Source: Gluconobacter cerevisiae
GTDB taxonomy: Bacteria; Pseudomonadota; Alphaproteobacteria; Acetobacterales; Acetobacteraceae
Length of the DNA: 64,000 nt
Assembly (NCBI RefSeq): GCF_015244675.1
Contig: NZ_JABCQO010000006.1
Coordinates: 1 to 64,000 of the forward strand
Reading direction: 5' to 3'
Below the pieces are notes generated by a model. It did no database searches and was not told the origin of the DNA. It saw only the letters and a program-made list of their open reading frames with translations. The first letter of the stretch is position 1. Each line of letters opens with the position of its first letter. Position numbers and translations under genes: made by a program. Below, piece after piece: positions 51,161 through 59,195 of the stretch.

Positions 51161-52228
51161 ATGAGTAAACTCGGCTTCCCGTTATTTCTCAGGCCCGAGG
51201 CAAAGCTGCAAAGCGCGAAGAGACTGCTGGAGAGCGGAAAGGTCAGGCAGGGACTCAGGCAGTTCCATACTTTGGCGACGTCAGGAAATGCGGAGGCCCA
51301 GTTCGCTCTGGGAGAGCTTTATCTGGCGGACAAAGACGTGCCCATAAATCCCGGGGAAGCTCTGCGCTGGTTCCAGAAGGCCGCAGACCACGGCCACGCA
51401 CAAGCGTGCTATAAACTGGCACAGTTGTGTTACATGGGGCTGGGGCCCACGTCCGCAAATCGTACGACAGTTTTTGAAAGAATTCCCGAACAGGGTGAGC
51501 CTGATTATGAAGGCGCATTGCACTGGACGGCCAAGGCCGTTGATCGTGGAGATGCGGACGGCATGGCAATGATGGCTCATCTCCTGATGCAGGGGCCTGA
51601 CAGCCTGCGCGATCCGGAAAAAGGTCGGGAACTTTACCGCAGGGCCGCCGAGGCAGGTAGCGTGCAGGGTCTTTATGGTTATGGTCTCGATCTGCTTGGA
51701 ACTGCGCAAAACGCTACGGAGCGCGAGCATGGATTAGTCTATATTCGCAAGGCCGCGCAGGGAGGTCTTGCGGATGCTGAACTGACGCTTGGGACTGTTC
51801 TGGAATATGAAGGCGGGAAAGACACTCAGGCCTTCGATCATTTCATGAAAGCTGCTGAAAACGGTCGACCCGGGGCGCAGATGAAGGTTGGGATCGCCTA
51901 TTATCAGGGACGGGGCGTGGAGCGCGATGTTTCCAAAGCCGAGACATGGTTACGCAAAGCCGCGCAGGGTGGAGAAATTGAAGCGATCGCACTGGTCGGG
52001 GATATCAACCTTCAGGGGGATGGAGTGACGCCCAATTTTCCGGAAGCTCATTCCTGGTATCGCCGGGCTGTACAGTCCGGCCATGCAGGGGCTGCGGTAA
52101 CGCTGGCTCAGTTACTTTATAATGGGATGGGGTGTGCTGCTGATCCTGCGGAAGCAAGGAAGCTTCTGGATTTTGCAGCATCGCGCGGAAACGCTGCTGC
52201 GAAAGAACTCCTGCAACGTCTCCGGTAA
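51161..52228 (+). CDS. Sel1-like repeat (TPR-family) protein
   Basis: This 355-residue protein is made of about eight Sel1-like repeats of about 36 residues with the A-x-x-x-L-G-x-x-Y and A-x-x-W-x-x-x-A-A pattern. Examples are AQFALGELYLADKDV, EALRWFQKAADHGHAQACYKLAQLCYMG and AETWLRKAAQGG. No signal peptide is visible. Such proteins are scaffolds in envelope assembly and are often found in exopolysaccharide clusters. It lies 31 bp after the PAP2 gene and is the last plus-strand gene before a convergent flippase gene. Confidence 0.82.
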   Translation: MSKLGFPLFLRPEAKLQSAKRLLESGKVRQGLRQFHTLATSGNAEAQFALGELYLADKDVPINPGEALRWFQKAADHGHAQACYKLAQLCYMGLGPTSANRTTVFERIPEQGEPDYEGALHWTAKAVDRGDADGMAMMAHLLMQGPDSLRDPEKGRELYRRAAEAGSVQGLYGYGLDLLGTAQNATEREHGLVYIRKAAQGGLADAELTLGTVLEYEGGKDTQAFDHFMKAAENGRPGAQMKVGIAYYQGRGVERDVSKAETWLRKAAQGGEIEAIALVGDINLQGDGVTPNFPEAHSWYRRAVQSGHAGAAVTLAQLLYNGMGCAADPAEARKLLDFAASRGNAAAKELLQRLR

Positions 52229-52234
52229 GTCGGA

Positions 52235-52262
52235 CCGACAGTGATAGAGGTCTGTCTGTCGG
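52235..52262. terminator. Hairpin between convergent Sel1 and flippase genes
   Basis: CCGACAG at 52235-52241 pairs with CTGTCGG at 52256-52262 around a 14-nt loop, 6 bp after the Sel1 stop. No U-tract follows, so terminator function is uncertain. Confidence 0.4.
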
Positions 52263-52273
52263 GTGCGCCTGCG

Positions 52274-53809
52274 CTAAATCGCGGCGCGGTTTTTCCCTAG
52301 TTTCGACATGCATATTCCGACGACCTTGGCTTCTACGGACCCAGGTTTTTTGCCGTTCAATGCCCAGAGTGCGAGCAGTGCGAAGACATAGGCCATGAGC
52401 CCGGCGGAGCCGAGAATGAAAAGTTTTACAATGCCTGGCCATGAAGATGGCAGGAGATACCATTTGATGCTTTCTATGCTGAGCCATGAGACGATGCCGG
52501 CCAGGCAGGTTCGCCAGTTTTGAAAAATGACCGCGCTATAAGAGACTTTGATCAGCGTCTTGGTGGTCGAGAGATAGATAAGCATCATGATGAACGCGAC
52601 ACAGATACGCCCCCAGCACGCACCAAGCGCCCCAAAAAAATAGGATGCACCTGTGATGATGGGGATTTTGAATGCGAATTCCAGCGAATTAAGGCGCATG
52701 TAGAGGTGGTTTTTTTTGAAAGCCATGACCAGTGCCGAAATACCTTCTGCCAGTCCCGCCAGAATCGGTGGAATAGCGAGCAGGGAAATATAGGTGATGG
52801 ATTTCTCCCACTTTGGTCCTAGAATCGTGTGGACGATCTCGCTTGAGAGGGAAGACATCTCAATAAAGATAGGAAGGATGATCATGAACACAGTAGCGTT
52901 CGACATCTGGTAGAGATTTCTGAAATGATCCAGATTATCCCGGCGGGCCACAAGAGCTGAAAGCAGGGGACGGCTGAGGGGCGCAATGATAGCCTGCGAT
53001 GGAATTCCCACCAGATCGCTCGCGATTGAAAAAGCACCCAGCGTTTGTGGAGGGACCAGACGTCCCAGAATGAGACGATCATATTGCCAGTTGATGGCAC
53101 TGACGATCTGACCGCCACTGCTCCAGCCGAGAAAATTTCTGAAATCGCTCCATCGCGACAGCGTAAAATGCGGTTTGTATGGAGAGATCACATAAGAAAC
53201 GATCATTCCAAAAGCAGTACTCGTAATCGTCGCTGCAGCAACGGCCCAGTAAGAACGCGTTGTGACAGCCACAAAGACAGCAACGATCAGAGCGCCGAAT
53301 TTTCCAAGAAAATCGATGATACATTCGCGCGAAAAATCAAGACGTTTTGCATAAAGCGCCAAACCTGGGCTCTGCATTCCGCGCAGCGCAGGTGCCAGAC
53401 TAAGCGCCATGAGCAGCGGGAAGAGGCGGGAATCATGGTATAAAATGGAAAACGGTAAGGAAATGAGGAAGACAAGGACACAAATAGTGGAGCCGCGTAG
53501 GAAACTAAGCGTAAATGCCGTGTCGAGATGGTCTTTGTCTATGGTCTCCAGAACAACCAGCGCCTGAGACAATGGGAGTTCGAAAATGGCTTCTGTCAGA
53601 TAAATGACGGACATGGCCAGAGATACCACACCAAAATCAGCTGGCAGTAGAAGATGTGTCAGAACAACAAGTGACACAAAATCCAGAAAACGGCCAAGCA
53701 GCTTGGCACCGACAAGAAAAGCCGCTCCACGGGCCGCTTTTGCGCCGACATTGGTAAATGCTTCCTGCTCCGGGATCGGGGCATTTTCCGGTTCGAGGCT
53801 ATTAGTCAC
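52274..53809 (-). CDS. Wzx-type polysaccharide flippase (MOP superfamily)
   Basis: The 511-residue inner-membrane protein has about 13 helices. Family features are GAAFLVGAKLLGRFLDFVSLVVLTHLLLPADFGVVSLAM at the start, PSQAIIAPLSRPLLSALVARRDN and a C-terminal SIESIKWYLLPSSW. It moves lipid-linked repeat units across the inner membrane for periplasmic polymerisation. It is transcribed on the minus strand downstream of a family-4 glycosyltransferase gene, forming a separate two-gene unit of the cluster. Confidence 0.85.
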   Translation of the reverse strand: MTNSLEPENAPIPEQEAFTNVGAKAARGAAFLVGAKLLGRFLDFVSLVVLTHLLLPADFGVVSLAMSVIYLTEAIFELPLSQALVVLETIDKDHLDTAFTLSFLRGSTICVLVFLISLPFSILYHDSRLFPLLMALSLAPALRGMQSPGLALYAKRLDFSRECIIDFLGKFGALIVAVFVAVTTRSYWAVAAATITSTAFGMIVSYVISPYKPHFTLSRWSDFRNFLGWSSGGQIVSAINWQYDRLILGRLVPPQTLGAFSIASDLVGIPSQAIIAPLSRPLLSALVARRDNLDHFRNLYQMSNATVFMIILPIFIEMSSLSSEIVHTILGPKWEKSITYISLLAIPPILAGLAEGISALVMAFKKNHLYMRLNSLEFAFKIPIITGASYFFGALGACWGRICVAFIMMLIYLSTTKTLIKVSYSAVIFQNWRTCLAGIVSWLSIESIKWYLLPSSWPGIVKLFILGSAGLMAYVFALLALWALNGKKPGSVEAKVVGICMSKLGKNRAAI

Positions 53810-53972
53810 GAAAGTACGTCAACCCTTCAACGCAGCCACCCCGGCGAAGGATGGCACCAGTCCAGAACATGTTCAGGTTTCAAGATTATTTCTTTCAGGC
53901 CGTTTGTTCCATGCCCTGAAATATAAAATTCTTATTGCCCGTCTTTATTTGGGGCAAATCTGCCTGAGCCTT

Positions 53973-55037
53973 TCATCCGCGCTGTTTGATGACTTCGCGA
54001 TACACATCCATCGTCTGGTCACAGACACGGCTGATATCGAAAAATTCTATGTGGCGGAGCGAGGCTGCTTTCTGTTGAGCCAGAAGTTCCGGATTATCCA
54101 GGAGTGATAACACCGCTTGGGCAAGAGCTGGTGCGTCTTGCGGGGGCACGAGCAGGCCGGCATTTCCGACGCTGCAGACTTCTGGCACACCGTCCACATC
54201 GGTTGCTACGATGGCGCAGCCTGCTTCACGTGCTTCGCAGATGACCAATCCAAAAGGTTCACGCAGGGACGGCAGAACAAAAATATCCGATGCGTTCAGC
54301 CATGATCCCGTATCTGGTAAAGCCCCACGGAACAGGATGTTGGCGCCTCCCTCCAGAGCCGCAGCCTGCTTTTCGTACTGCTCTCTGTAGGGGCCGTCTC
54401 CCAGAATGTTCAATGTTGTTTCAGGATGACTGCGCCATATCATCTCAAAAGCGTCCAGCAGGGTGGAAATCCCCTTGCGCGGGTGGAGGCCGCCCACTGA
54501 AATCAGGTTGGGTCGTGGAAGATCAAGATTTTGATCTGGCCATTCCTTACGGCGTACAGCATTGCGCGTGCCATTCAGTACGGTTCTTACACGGGATCTG
54601 GGAACGTGACGGCGGATCATTTCTTCCGATACAGCGCGACTGACCCCAATGACGCGGTCTCCCAATCCCATGAGGATGGCATGCCAGTCAAAAGAGTTAT
54701 GAACCGTCGTTACAAGCGGAATTCCAAAGAGACACGTCCAGGGTTTGGCGAGCACTGCACCGGTCATCATGTGGGCATGAATCACATCCGGTCGGAATTC
54801 ACGGATGACTTTCCATATAGAAAAGAACGTCCTGATTCCCTTCCGAACTGTCATTGCTTCCTGTGGCACATCGATCAGAACAACTCCATTTTTCTTCAGG
54901 AGAGGCTCGAAGTACCCGCCAGAACTACCGAATGCGACGGTATGTCCCTTGGCGGTTTGCTCGCAGGCAAGGTCAACAGCGGCATGCACGTTGCCATTGG
55001 CAAAACGGCAGTGATTGGAAAGATGAAGAATGCGCAT
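53973..55037 (-). CDS. Glycosyltransferase family 4
   Basis: The 354-residue GT-B enzyme starts MRILHLSNHCRFANGNVHAAVDLACEQ. The acceptor domain includes DVIHAHMMTGAVLAKPW and VTTVHNSFDW. In the donor domain are ISVGGLHPRKGISTLLDAF and the EX7E motif REPFGLVICEAREAGCAIVATDVDG. It adds a sugar on the cytosolic side. It lies about 160 bp from the flippase gene on the same strand. Confidence 0.87.
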   Translation of the reverse strand: MRILHLSNHCRFANGNVHAAVDLACEQTAKGHTVAFGSSGGYFEPLLKKNGVVLIDVPQEAMTVRKGIRTFFSIWKVIREFRPDVIHAHMMTGAVLAKPWTCLFGIPLVTTVHNSFDWHAILMGLGDRVIGVSRAVSEEMIRRHVPRSRVRTVLNGTRNAVRRKEWPDQNLDLPRPNLISVGGLHPRKGISTLLDAFEMIWRSHPETTLNILGDGPYREQYEKQAAALEGGANILFRGALPDTGSWLNASDIFVLPSLREPFGLVICEAREAGCAIVATDVDGVPEVCSVGNAGLLVPPQDAPALAQAVLSLLDNPELLAQQKAASLRHIEFFDISRVCDQTMDVYREVIKQRG

Positions 55038-55436
55038 CTGATTTCTAGTAATTGATAATATTCCATTTGTTTACCACGTATTTTACAATTGTTAATGAAA
55101 TATAAATTAATAACTAAACATAGAATAGAATTAATCATATTTTAACGAAAGAACGAGGTGCCAAAGATCATTTGGTCTTTGTTCTTGGAGGATTCTTTGA
55201 GTTGGCCGGTGTGAGAAAGAGTCATCTTTAAGCGAGTCTGTGCTCGATCTCCGTTCAGCTAAAGACCAGAGATAATAAAAAAATGCTTTAACGTCTTATT
55301 AATGAGAAAAAATTCTCCCTGTGTGCGAATAGGCGCATATTATTCGATCTAAAAATGCACGGATAAACAATTCGGTGCGTATAGGTTGATTTATAATACG
55401 TCGGGATTGCTCCCGATTATGCAGGATAATTGTGAC
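55038..55436. other. AT-rich region upstream of the repeat-protein gene
   Basis: This divergent interval of about 400 bp holds a TATAAT at 55392-55397. A short hairpin (TCGGGA at 55401-55406 with TCCCGA at 55411-55416) follows, and an AGGA ribosome-binding site lies at 55423-55426 before the ATG at 55437. The hairpin would sit in the 5' leader. The first 150 bp are very AT-rich and no gene was found. Confidence 0.45.
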
Positions 55437-56852
55437 ATGGCTTCGACTTATTGGACTGGTGGCACTAGCGGCGACTTTTATAACGTCAAGAACTGGTCGA
55501 CCGGTGCGTCTCCGACGACATATCATGACGTTACCATTTCTGGAACGAGCTCCACCGCCACGGTTGAAGCCGTAGCTTGCGCACCGAGTGCGACGGCTGT
55601 TCCTAGCCTGACAATCGGTGGGTACGGCACGCTCGACATCACGGCATCTTCCTGCCAGTCCAGCGAAAGCTCTCCTGTCTTCTCGACCAGCGCTTTCCAG
55701 GTTTTTCAGTACGGCTCCATCGTCATCGACACGCCTTCGGCAGTTCAGCTCGGCGACATTAATGTCATGAGCGGTACCCTCACCATTGAAAACAATCGTA
55801 GCAATGTTTTCATGGGAGCTGGTTCGCGCCTGAATGGCGACGGTACTGTGAATCTGATTAATTCCACGTTCGGCAGCCAGACGGCTAGCATCAACGTCGA
55901 AAATTCGATGCACATTACGCTCTCTGGAAACAGCTCGATGTACACGGGCTTCCTGACAACGGGCGTGTCTGTTTCCTTCGACTCCAAGTCGAGCGAACAG
56001 TTTTTCCTCAATGGTTCGGACAAAGCGGTCGACACCAAATTCTCGGGTGTTTCTGACAAGACCCAGTTCGGTATTACGGCGAATACCGGTGAAACGCCGC
56101 TTTCCGCGTCGTATACCAAGAACGCCGATGGTAGCTACAGCCTTGTTGTACAGGAAAGCGATAATCACACGCTCACCCTGAACAGTGTCACAATGGCTTC
56201 CGGTTACACGCCGGGTAAGCTCGCGATTACGCAGGATAAGAGCGGTAATTATCTTATTTCTGACACATCCGCGAACAGTGGTAACTCTGGCGACCATTGT
56301 GGTGGTCACGGTGGCCATTGGGGTGACCACGACGGCCACTACGGCTGGAACGGCCACGATGGCCACTCGGGTTGGAATGGTCACGACGGTCACTCGGGCT
56401 GGAACGGCCACGACGGTCACTCAGGCTGGAATGGCCACTCGGGTTGGAATGGTCACGACGGTCACTCGGGCTGGAACGGCCACGACGGTCACTCAGGCTG
56501 GAATGGCCACTCGGGTTGGAACGGTCATAACGGCTCCAGCACGGGTTGTGGCGATCATGGCACCAGCTGGGGCTGGGGTTGGGGATCTGGTGGGTGTGAC
56601 TACTCGTCTTCCATGCAGCAGATCATTTCTTCCTGGAACAGCGCCTTCTCGTCCTGCAAGGGCTGGCAGCCGAGCAACTGTGGTGGCAGCAACTGGCATG
56701 GTGGAAACTCCGCTCAGGCCGGTAGTGCTTGGAACTGCTCTTCCAACTGGGGTCAGCAGAGCGGTTCACATGGCTGCTTCTCCTCATCGGGACAGTCTTC
56801 GTCGCATTCCCAGACACCTGTGATCCATAACCCGTCACCCTGGGGCAGCTAA
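55437..56852 (+). CDS. Surface/secreted repeat protein rich in His, Gly and Trp
   Basis: The 471-residue protein has no recognised family. An N-terminal domain (about 1-270) is rich in Ser/Thr and short beta-turns (STYWTGGTSGDFYNVKNWST), reminiscent of secreted beta-helix adhesins. Residues about 284-365 are almost only Gly, His, Asp, Trp, Asn and Ser, with tandem GHDGHSGWN units. The tail is Trp/Ser/Gly-rich with several Cys. No N-terminal signal peptide or RTX motif is visible, so the export route is unknown. A strong ribosome-binding site and a perfect terminator suggest it is expressed on its own. The His/Asp repeats could bind metal ions; this is inference. Confidence 0.75.
   Translation: MASTYWTGGTSGDFYNVKNWSTGASPTTYHDVTISGTSSTATVEAVACAPSATAVPSLTIGGYGTLDITASSCQSSESSPVFSTSAFQVFQYGSIVIDTPSAVQLGDINVMSGTLTIENNRSNVFMGAGSRLNGDGTVNLINSTFGSQTASINVENSMHITLSGNSSMYTGFLTTGVSVSFDSKSSEQFFLNGSDKAVDTKFSGVSDKTQFGITANTGETPLSASYTKNADGSYSLVVQESDNHTLTLNSVTMASGYTPGKLAITQDKSGNYLISDTSANSGNSGDHCGGHGGHWGDHDGHYGWNGHDGHSGWNGHDGHSGWNGHDGHSGWNGHSGWNGHDGHSGWNGHDGHSGWNGHSGWNGHNGSSTGCGDHGTSWGWGWGSGGCDYSSSMQQIISSWNSAFSSCKGWQPSNCGGSNWHGGNSAQAGSAWNCSSNWGQQSGSHGCFSSSGQSSSHSQTPVIHNPSPWGS
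56352..56522 (+). repeat. Tandem 27/18-bp repeats coding GHDGHSGWN / GHSGWN
   Basis: Five 27-bp units (56352, 56379, 56406, 56451, 56478) and two shortened 18-bp units (56433, 56505) follow each other exactly in frame. Units 56379-56450 and 56451-56522 form a 72-bp higher-order repeat that differs at one base only, so the last duplication is recent. Confidence 0.9.
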
Positions 56853-56884
56853 TCGCTTCGGCGATCAGTAGATTCAGGAATTGA

Positions 56885-56917
56885 GAAGAAGCACCCGGCA
56901 ATGGGTGCTTCTTTTTT
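56885..56917 (+). terminator. Rho-independent terminator after the repeat-protein gene
   Basis: A perfect 9-bp stem GAAGCACCC (56888-56896) / GGGTGCTTC (56903-56911) has a 6-nt loop and is followed by TTTTTT. It lies about 35 bp after the stop codon of the repeat-protein gene. Confidence 0.9.
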
Positions 56918-56968
56918 GTTTCCAGTATTAATGTTGGAAACAAAATCGTTTCAGGAAAAACAAACAGA

Positions 56969-58114
56969 ATGTCTGACAGGACGCACGAGACCGCCCGTTT
57001 GAATAGACCTTCTGGGGATCATATCCCGTCCCTGCAATCATTGCGGGGTATTGCATCCTTAACCGTATTGATGCGGCATTATGTTCGTTGCTTTCCGGGA
57101 GGCGAAACCTTCTGGCTTGCGTACCAAAATATCTTTTTCAATTCACAAGCTGCCGTTGTCGTATTTTTTGTTCTGAGCGGCTTTGTATTGTCTCCTTCTT
57201 TTTTCAATAAACCCACAAGTGTGAGTGAGCTTGCCGGATTTTACGTGCGGCGTTTTTTTCGCATTGTGCCGCTGCTTGCAGTCGTAACGGCTTTTTCGTT
57301 CTTCTATGTGAAATCGGCTTTTTCGACATGGAAAGTGCCATTTGCCAACTCTTGGTTCGAAGGGTTGCTGGCGCACGACGTGCCACTGTCGGCCTCGATT
57401 CTGGCCAGATGCTTCGTTGGTATGAACAGTGCTCTCGTTCCCCAGAACTGGACAATCGCCTGTGAATTGCTGGTGGCATTAATATTGCCATTTCTTGTCA
57501 AAGCCTGCACCGGACGTCTCTGGCTTGCCGCATTAACATTCGTCATTGCAACAGTGTTGTCGTTTCTTGCGGCCGATGGTGGTGGGAAAAGTCTTCCTGT
57601 GCTTTATGCAGTCGATTTTGTTATTGGGATTCTGACCTTCAGGATTTTACAGTCTTATACCAAACGGTATTCCGACCTCTTTTTTTACGCTGCGGTCATC
57701 GGGCTTGTGTGTACCTGGAAGATGGTGGAAGTAGTGACAGGTCGGGTCGATCTACCATTCAACGATCCACTCCGCAGTCTTGTCGAAGCCATTTTTGCCG
57801 CCTTTATCATTTATGGTCTGGCGACGAAGAACCATATGGCCCGACTTCTTTCAGCACGCTGGCTGGTATGGCTTGGAGATATTTCCTTTGGAATATATCT
57901 CGTTCATTTTCTGGTTATTGTCGTTGTTGCGCGGCTGATGGCGCATTTTCTAGTTCCGTATTCGCTTCCGGCACAGATGCTCCTGATGCTGGTTCCGGTT
58001 CTCGCCATCTCTTTGGGGGCGTCTTATTTTTCCTATCGTTTCATTGAAATTCCTTTCAATGATCTTGGGAAAAGCCTTCAGCGCCACGTTAGGGCTGCTC
58101 TTGCTCGGGGATGA
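56969..58114 (+). CDS. Acyltransferase family 3 membrane protein
   Basis: The 381-residue inner-membrane protein has about ten helices. Typical acyltransferase-3 features are IPSLQSLRGIASLTVLMRHYVRCF near the start (with the conserved RG and H), VVFFVLSGFVL and VRRFFRIVPLLAV. Late in the protein come WLGDISFGIYLVHFLV and SYRFIEIPFNDLG. Members transfer acetyl or other acyl groups from the cytosol to periplasmic sugars. It likely decorates the exopolysaccharide. It follows the terminator of the repeat-protein gene, so it has its own promoter. Confidence 0.88.
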   Translation: MSDRTHETARLNRPSGDHIPSLQSLRGIASLTVLMRHYVRCFPGGETFWLAYQNIFFNSQAAVVVFFVLSGFVLSPSFFNKPTSVSELAGFYVRRFFRIVPLLAVVTAFSFFYVKSAFSTWKVPFANSWFEGLLAHDVPLSASILARCFVGMNSALVPQNWTIACELLVALILPFLVKACTGRLWLAALTFVIATVLSFLAADGGGKSLPVLYAVDFVIGILTFRILQSYTKRYSDLFFYAAVIGLVCTWKMVEVVTGRVDLPFNDPLRSLVEAIFAAFIIYGLATKNHMARLLSARWLVWLGDISFGIYLVHFLVIVVVARLMAHFLVPYSLPAQMLLMLVPVLAISLGASYFSYRFIEIPFNDLGKSLQRHVRAALARG

Positions 58115-58134
58115 ATAACGAAAATCAGGCGCAT

Positions 58135-58164
58135 TCTCTTCCCGTCTGACTGAACGGGAAGAGA
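58135..58164. terminator. Bidirectional hairpin between acyltransferase and PPK2 genes
   Basis: TCTCTTCCCGT at 58135-58145 and ACGGGAAGAGA at 58154-58164 form a perfect 11-bp stem with an 8-nt loop between convergent stop codons. There is no strong U-tract. Confidence 0.65.
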
Positions 58165-58175
58165 GCGTGTGGTCT

Positions 58176-59093
58176 TTAGTAGCGCTCGGGGACGAGCATG
58201 GTCTCGGGGGTGGGTTCGCGTTCATAATCCGGATGAAACACGCGCTCCGGGAGAATCACCTCTGTACGGCTGACGGGCTCATAAGGCACGAGAGACAGGA
58301 AATGGGCGATGCAGTTCAGGCGCGCGCGTTTCTTGTCAACGGCGGGGACGACCCACCATGGCGCTTCGGGGATGCTGGAGCGTTCCAACATGACTTCCTT
58401 GGCCAGCGTGTAGCTCTCCCAACGACGGCGGCTTTCAAGATCCATCGGGCTGAGTTTCCACTGCTTCAGCGGGTCTTCGATCCGGGCGCGGAAACGGGAT
58501 TCCTGTTCTTCGTCCGTAATTGAAAACCAGAATTTTATGACCCGGATGCCACTCCGGACCAGCATGCGCTCGAACTCAGGAACGGAGCGGAAGAATTCTT
58601 CATATTCTTCGTCTGTGCAGAACCCCATGACGCGTTCAACGCCAGCACGGTTGTACCAGCTGCGGTCAAAGAGAACGATTTCGCCCGCGGCGGGAAGGTG
58701 GGCCGCATAACGCTGGAAATACCATTGTGTACGCTCGCGGTCATTCGGTGCCGGAAGCGCTGCGACGCGGCAGATCCGTGGGTTCAGACGTTGGGTAATA
58801 CGCTTGATCGCACCACCTTTTCCAGCAGCGTCCCGACCTTCAAAGAGGACCACAATACGCTCGCCGCTGGCCTTGACCCAGTCCTGCAGCTTGATGAGTT
58901 CACCTTGAAGGCGGATCAGTTCGCGGAAATAGGTGCGACGGAACTCACGGTCAGCAGGATCGAGACCTTCGCCTTCGTTTTCTTCCAGAGAGAGCTCGAA
59001 TTCTTCATCCAGATCATCGATGATTTCGTAGCGCATGCGCGCCCGAGCCTGTTCGTCTGGCGAGAGACCGCCGAAATCGTTGTCCTGCGTCAT
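58176..59093 (-). CDS. ppk2: Polyphosphate kinase 2 (PPK2 family)
   Basis: The 305-residue cytosolic enzyme uses polyphosphate to phosphorylate nucleoside diphosphates or monophosphates. The Walker A FEGRDAAGKGG lies near residue 84, the lid region around 130 has ERTQWYFQRYAAHLPAAGE, and the Walker B-like IVLFDRSWYNRAGVERVMGF follows. The single PPK2 domain and length fit the class I type (NDP-directed), but the class is not certain. The acidic N-terminus (30-45) is an unusual extension. It stands alone between the acyltransferase and porin genes. Confidence 0.9.
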   Translation of the reverse strand: MTQDNDFGGLSPDEQARARMRYEIIDDLDEEFELSLEENEGEGLDPADREFRRTYFRELIRLQGELIKLQDWVKASGERIVVLFEGRDAAGKGGAIKRITQRLNPRICRVAALPAPNDRERTQWYFQRYAAHLPAAGEIVLFDRSWYNRAGVERVMGFCTDEEYEEFFRSVPEFERMLVRSGIRVIKFWFSITDEEQESRFRARIEDPLKQWKLSPMDLESRRRWESYTLAKEVMLERSSIPEAPWWVVPAVDKKRARLNCIAHFLSLVPYEPVSRTEVILPERVFHPDYEREPTPETMLVPERY

Positions 59094-59195
59094 GAATGGG
59101 TTCCTTTGTCACCGGCTTTACAGACCGTGAACAGAACCTTACCGGGCAAAGCAGATCTGAAGTTTGAAACTTAATTGAAATCACAGAGCAGATTT

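Noticed and set aside
55299-56420. Long open frame on the minus strand opposite the repeat-protein gene
   Set aside because: It is Val/Thr/Arg-biased and low-complexity, caused by the Gly/His repeats on the other strand. It lacks a ribosome-binding site, and the plus-strand gene has promoter-like signals, RBS and terminator.
56352-56522. Possible CRISPR-like direct repeats
   Set aside because: Units are contiguous without spacers, are in frame, and encode a protein repeat. No cas genes are present.
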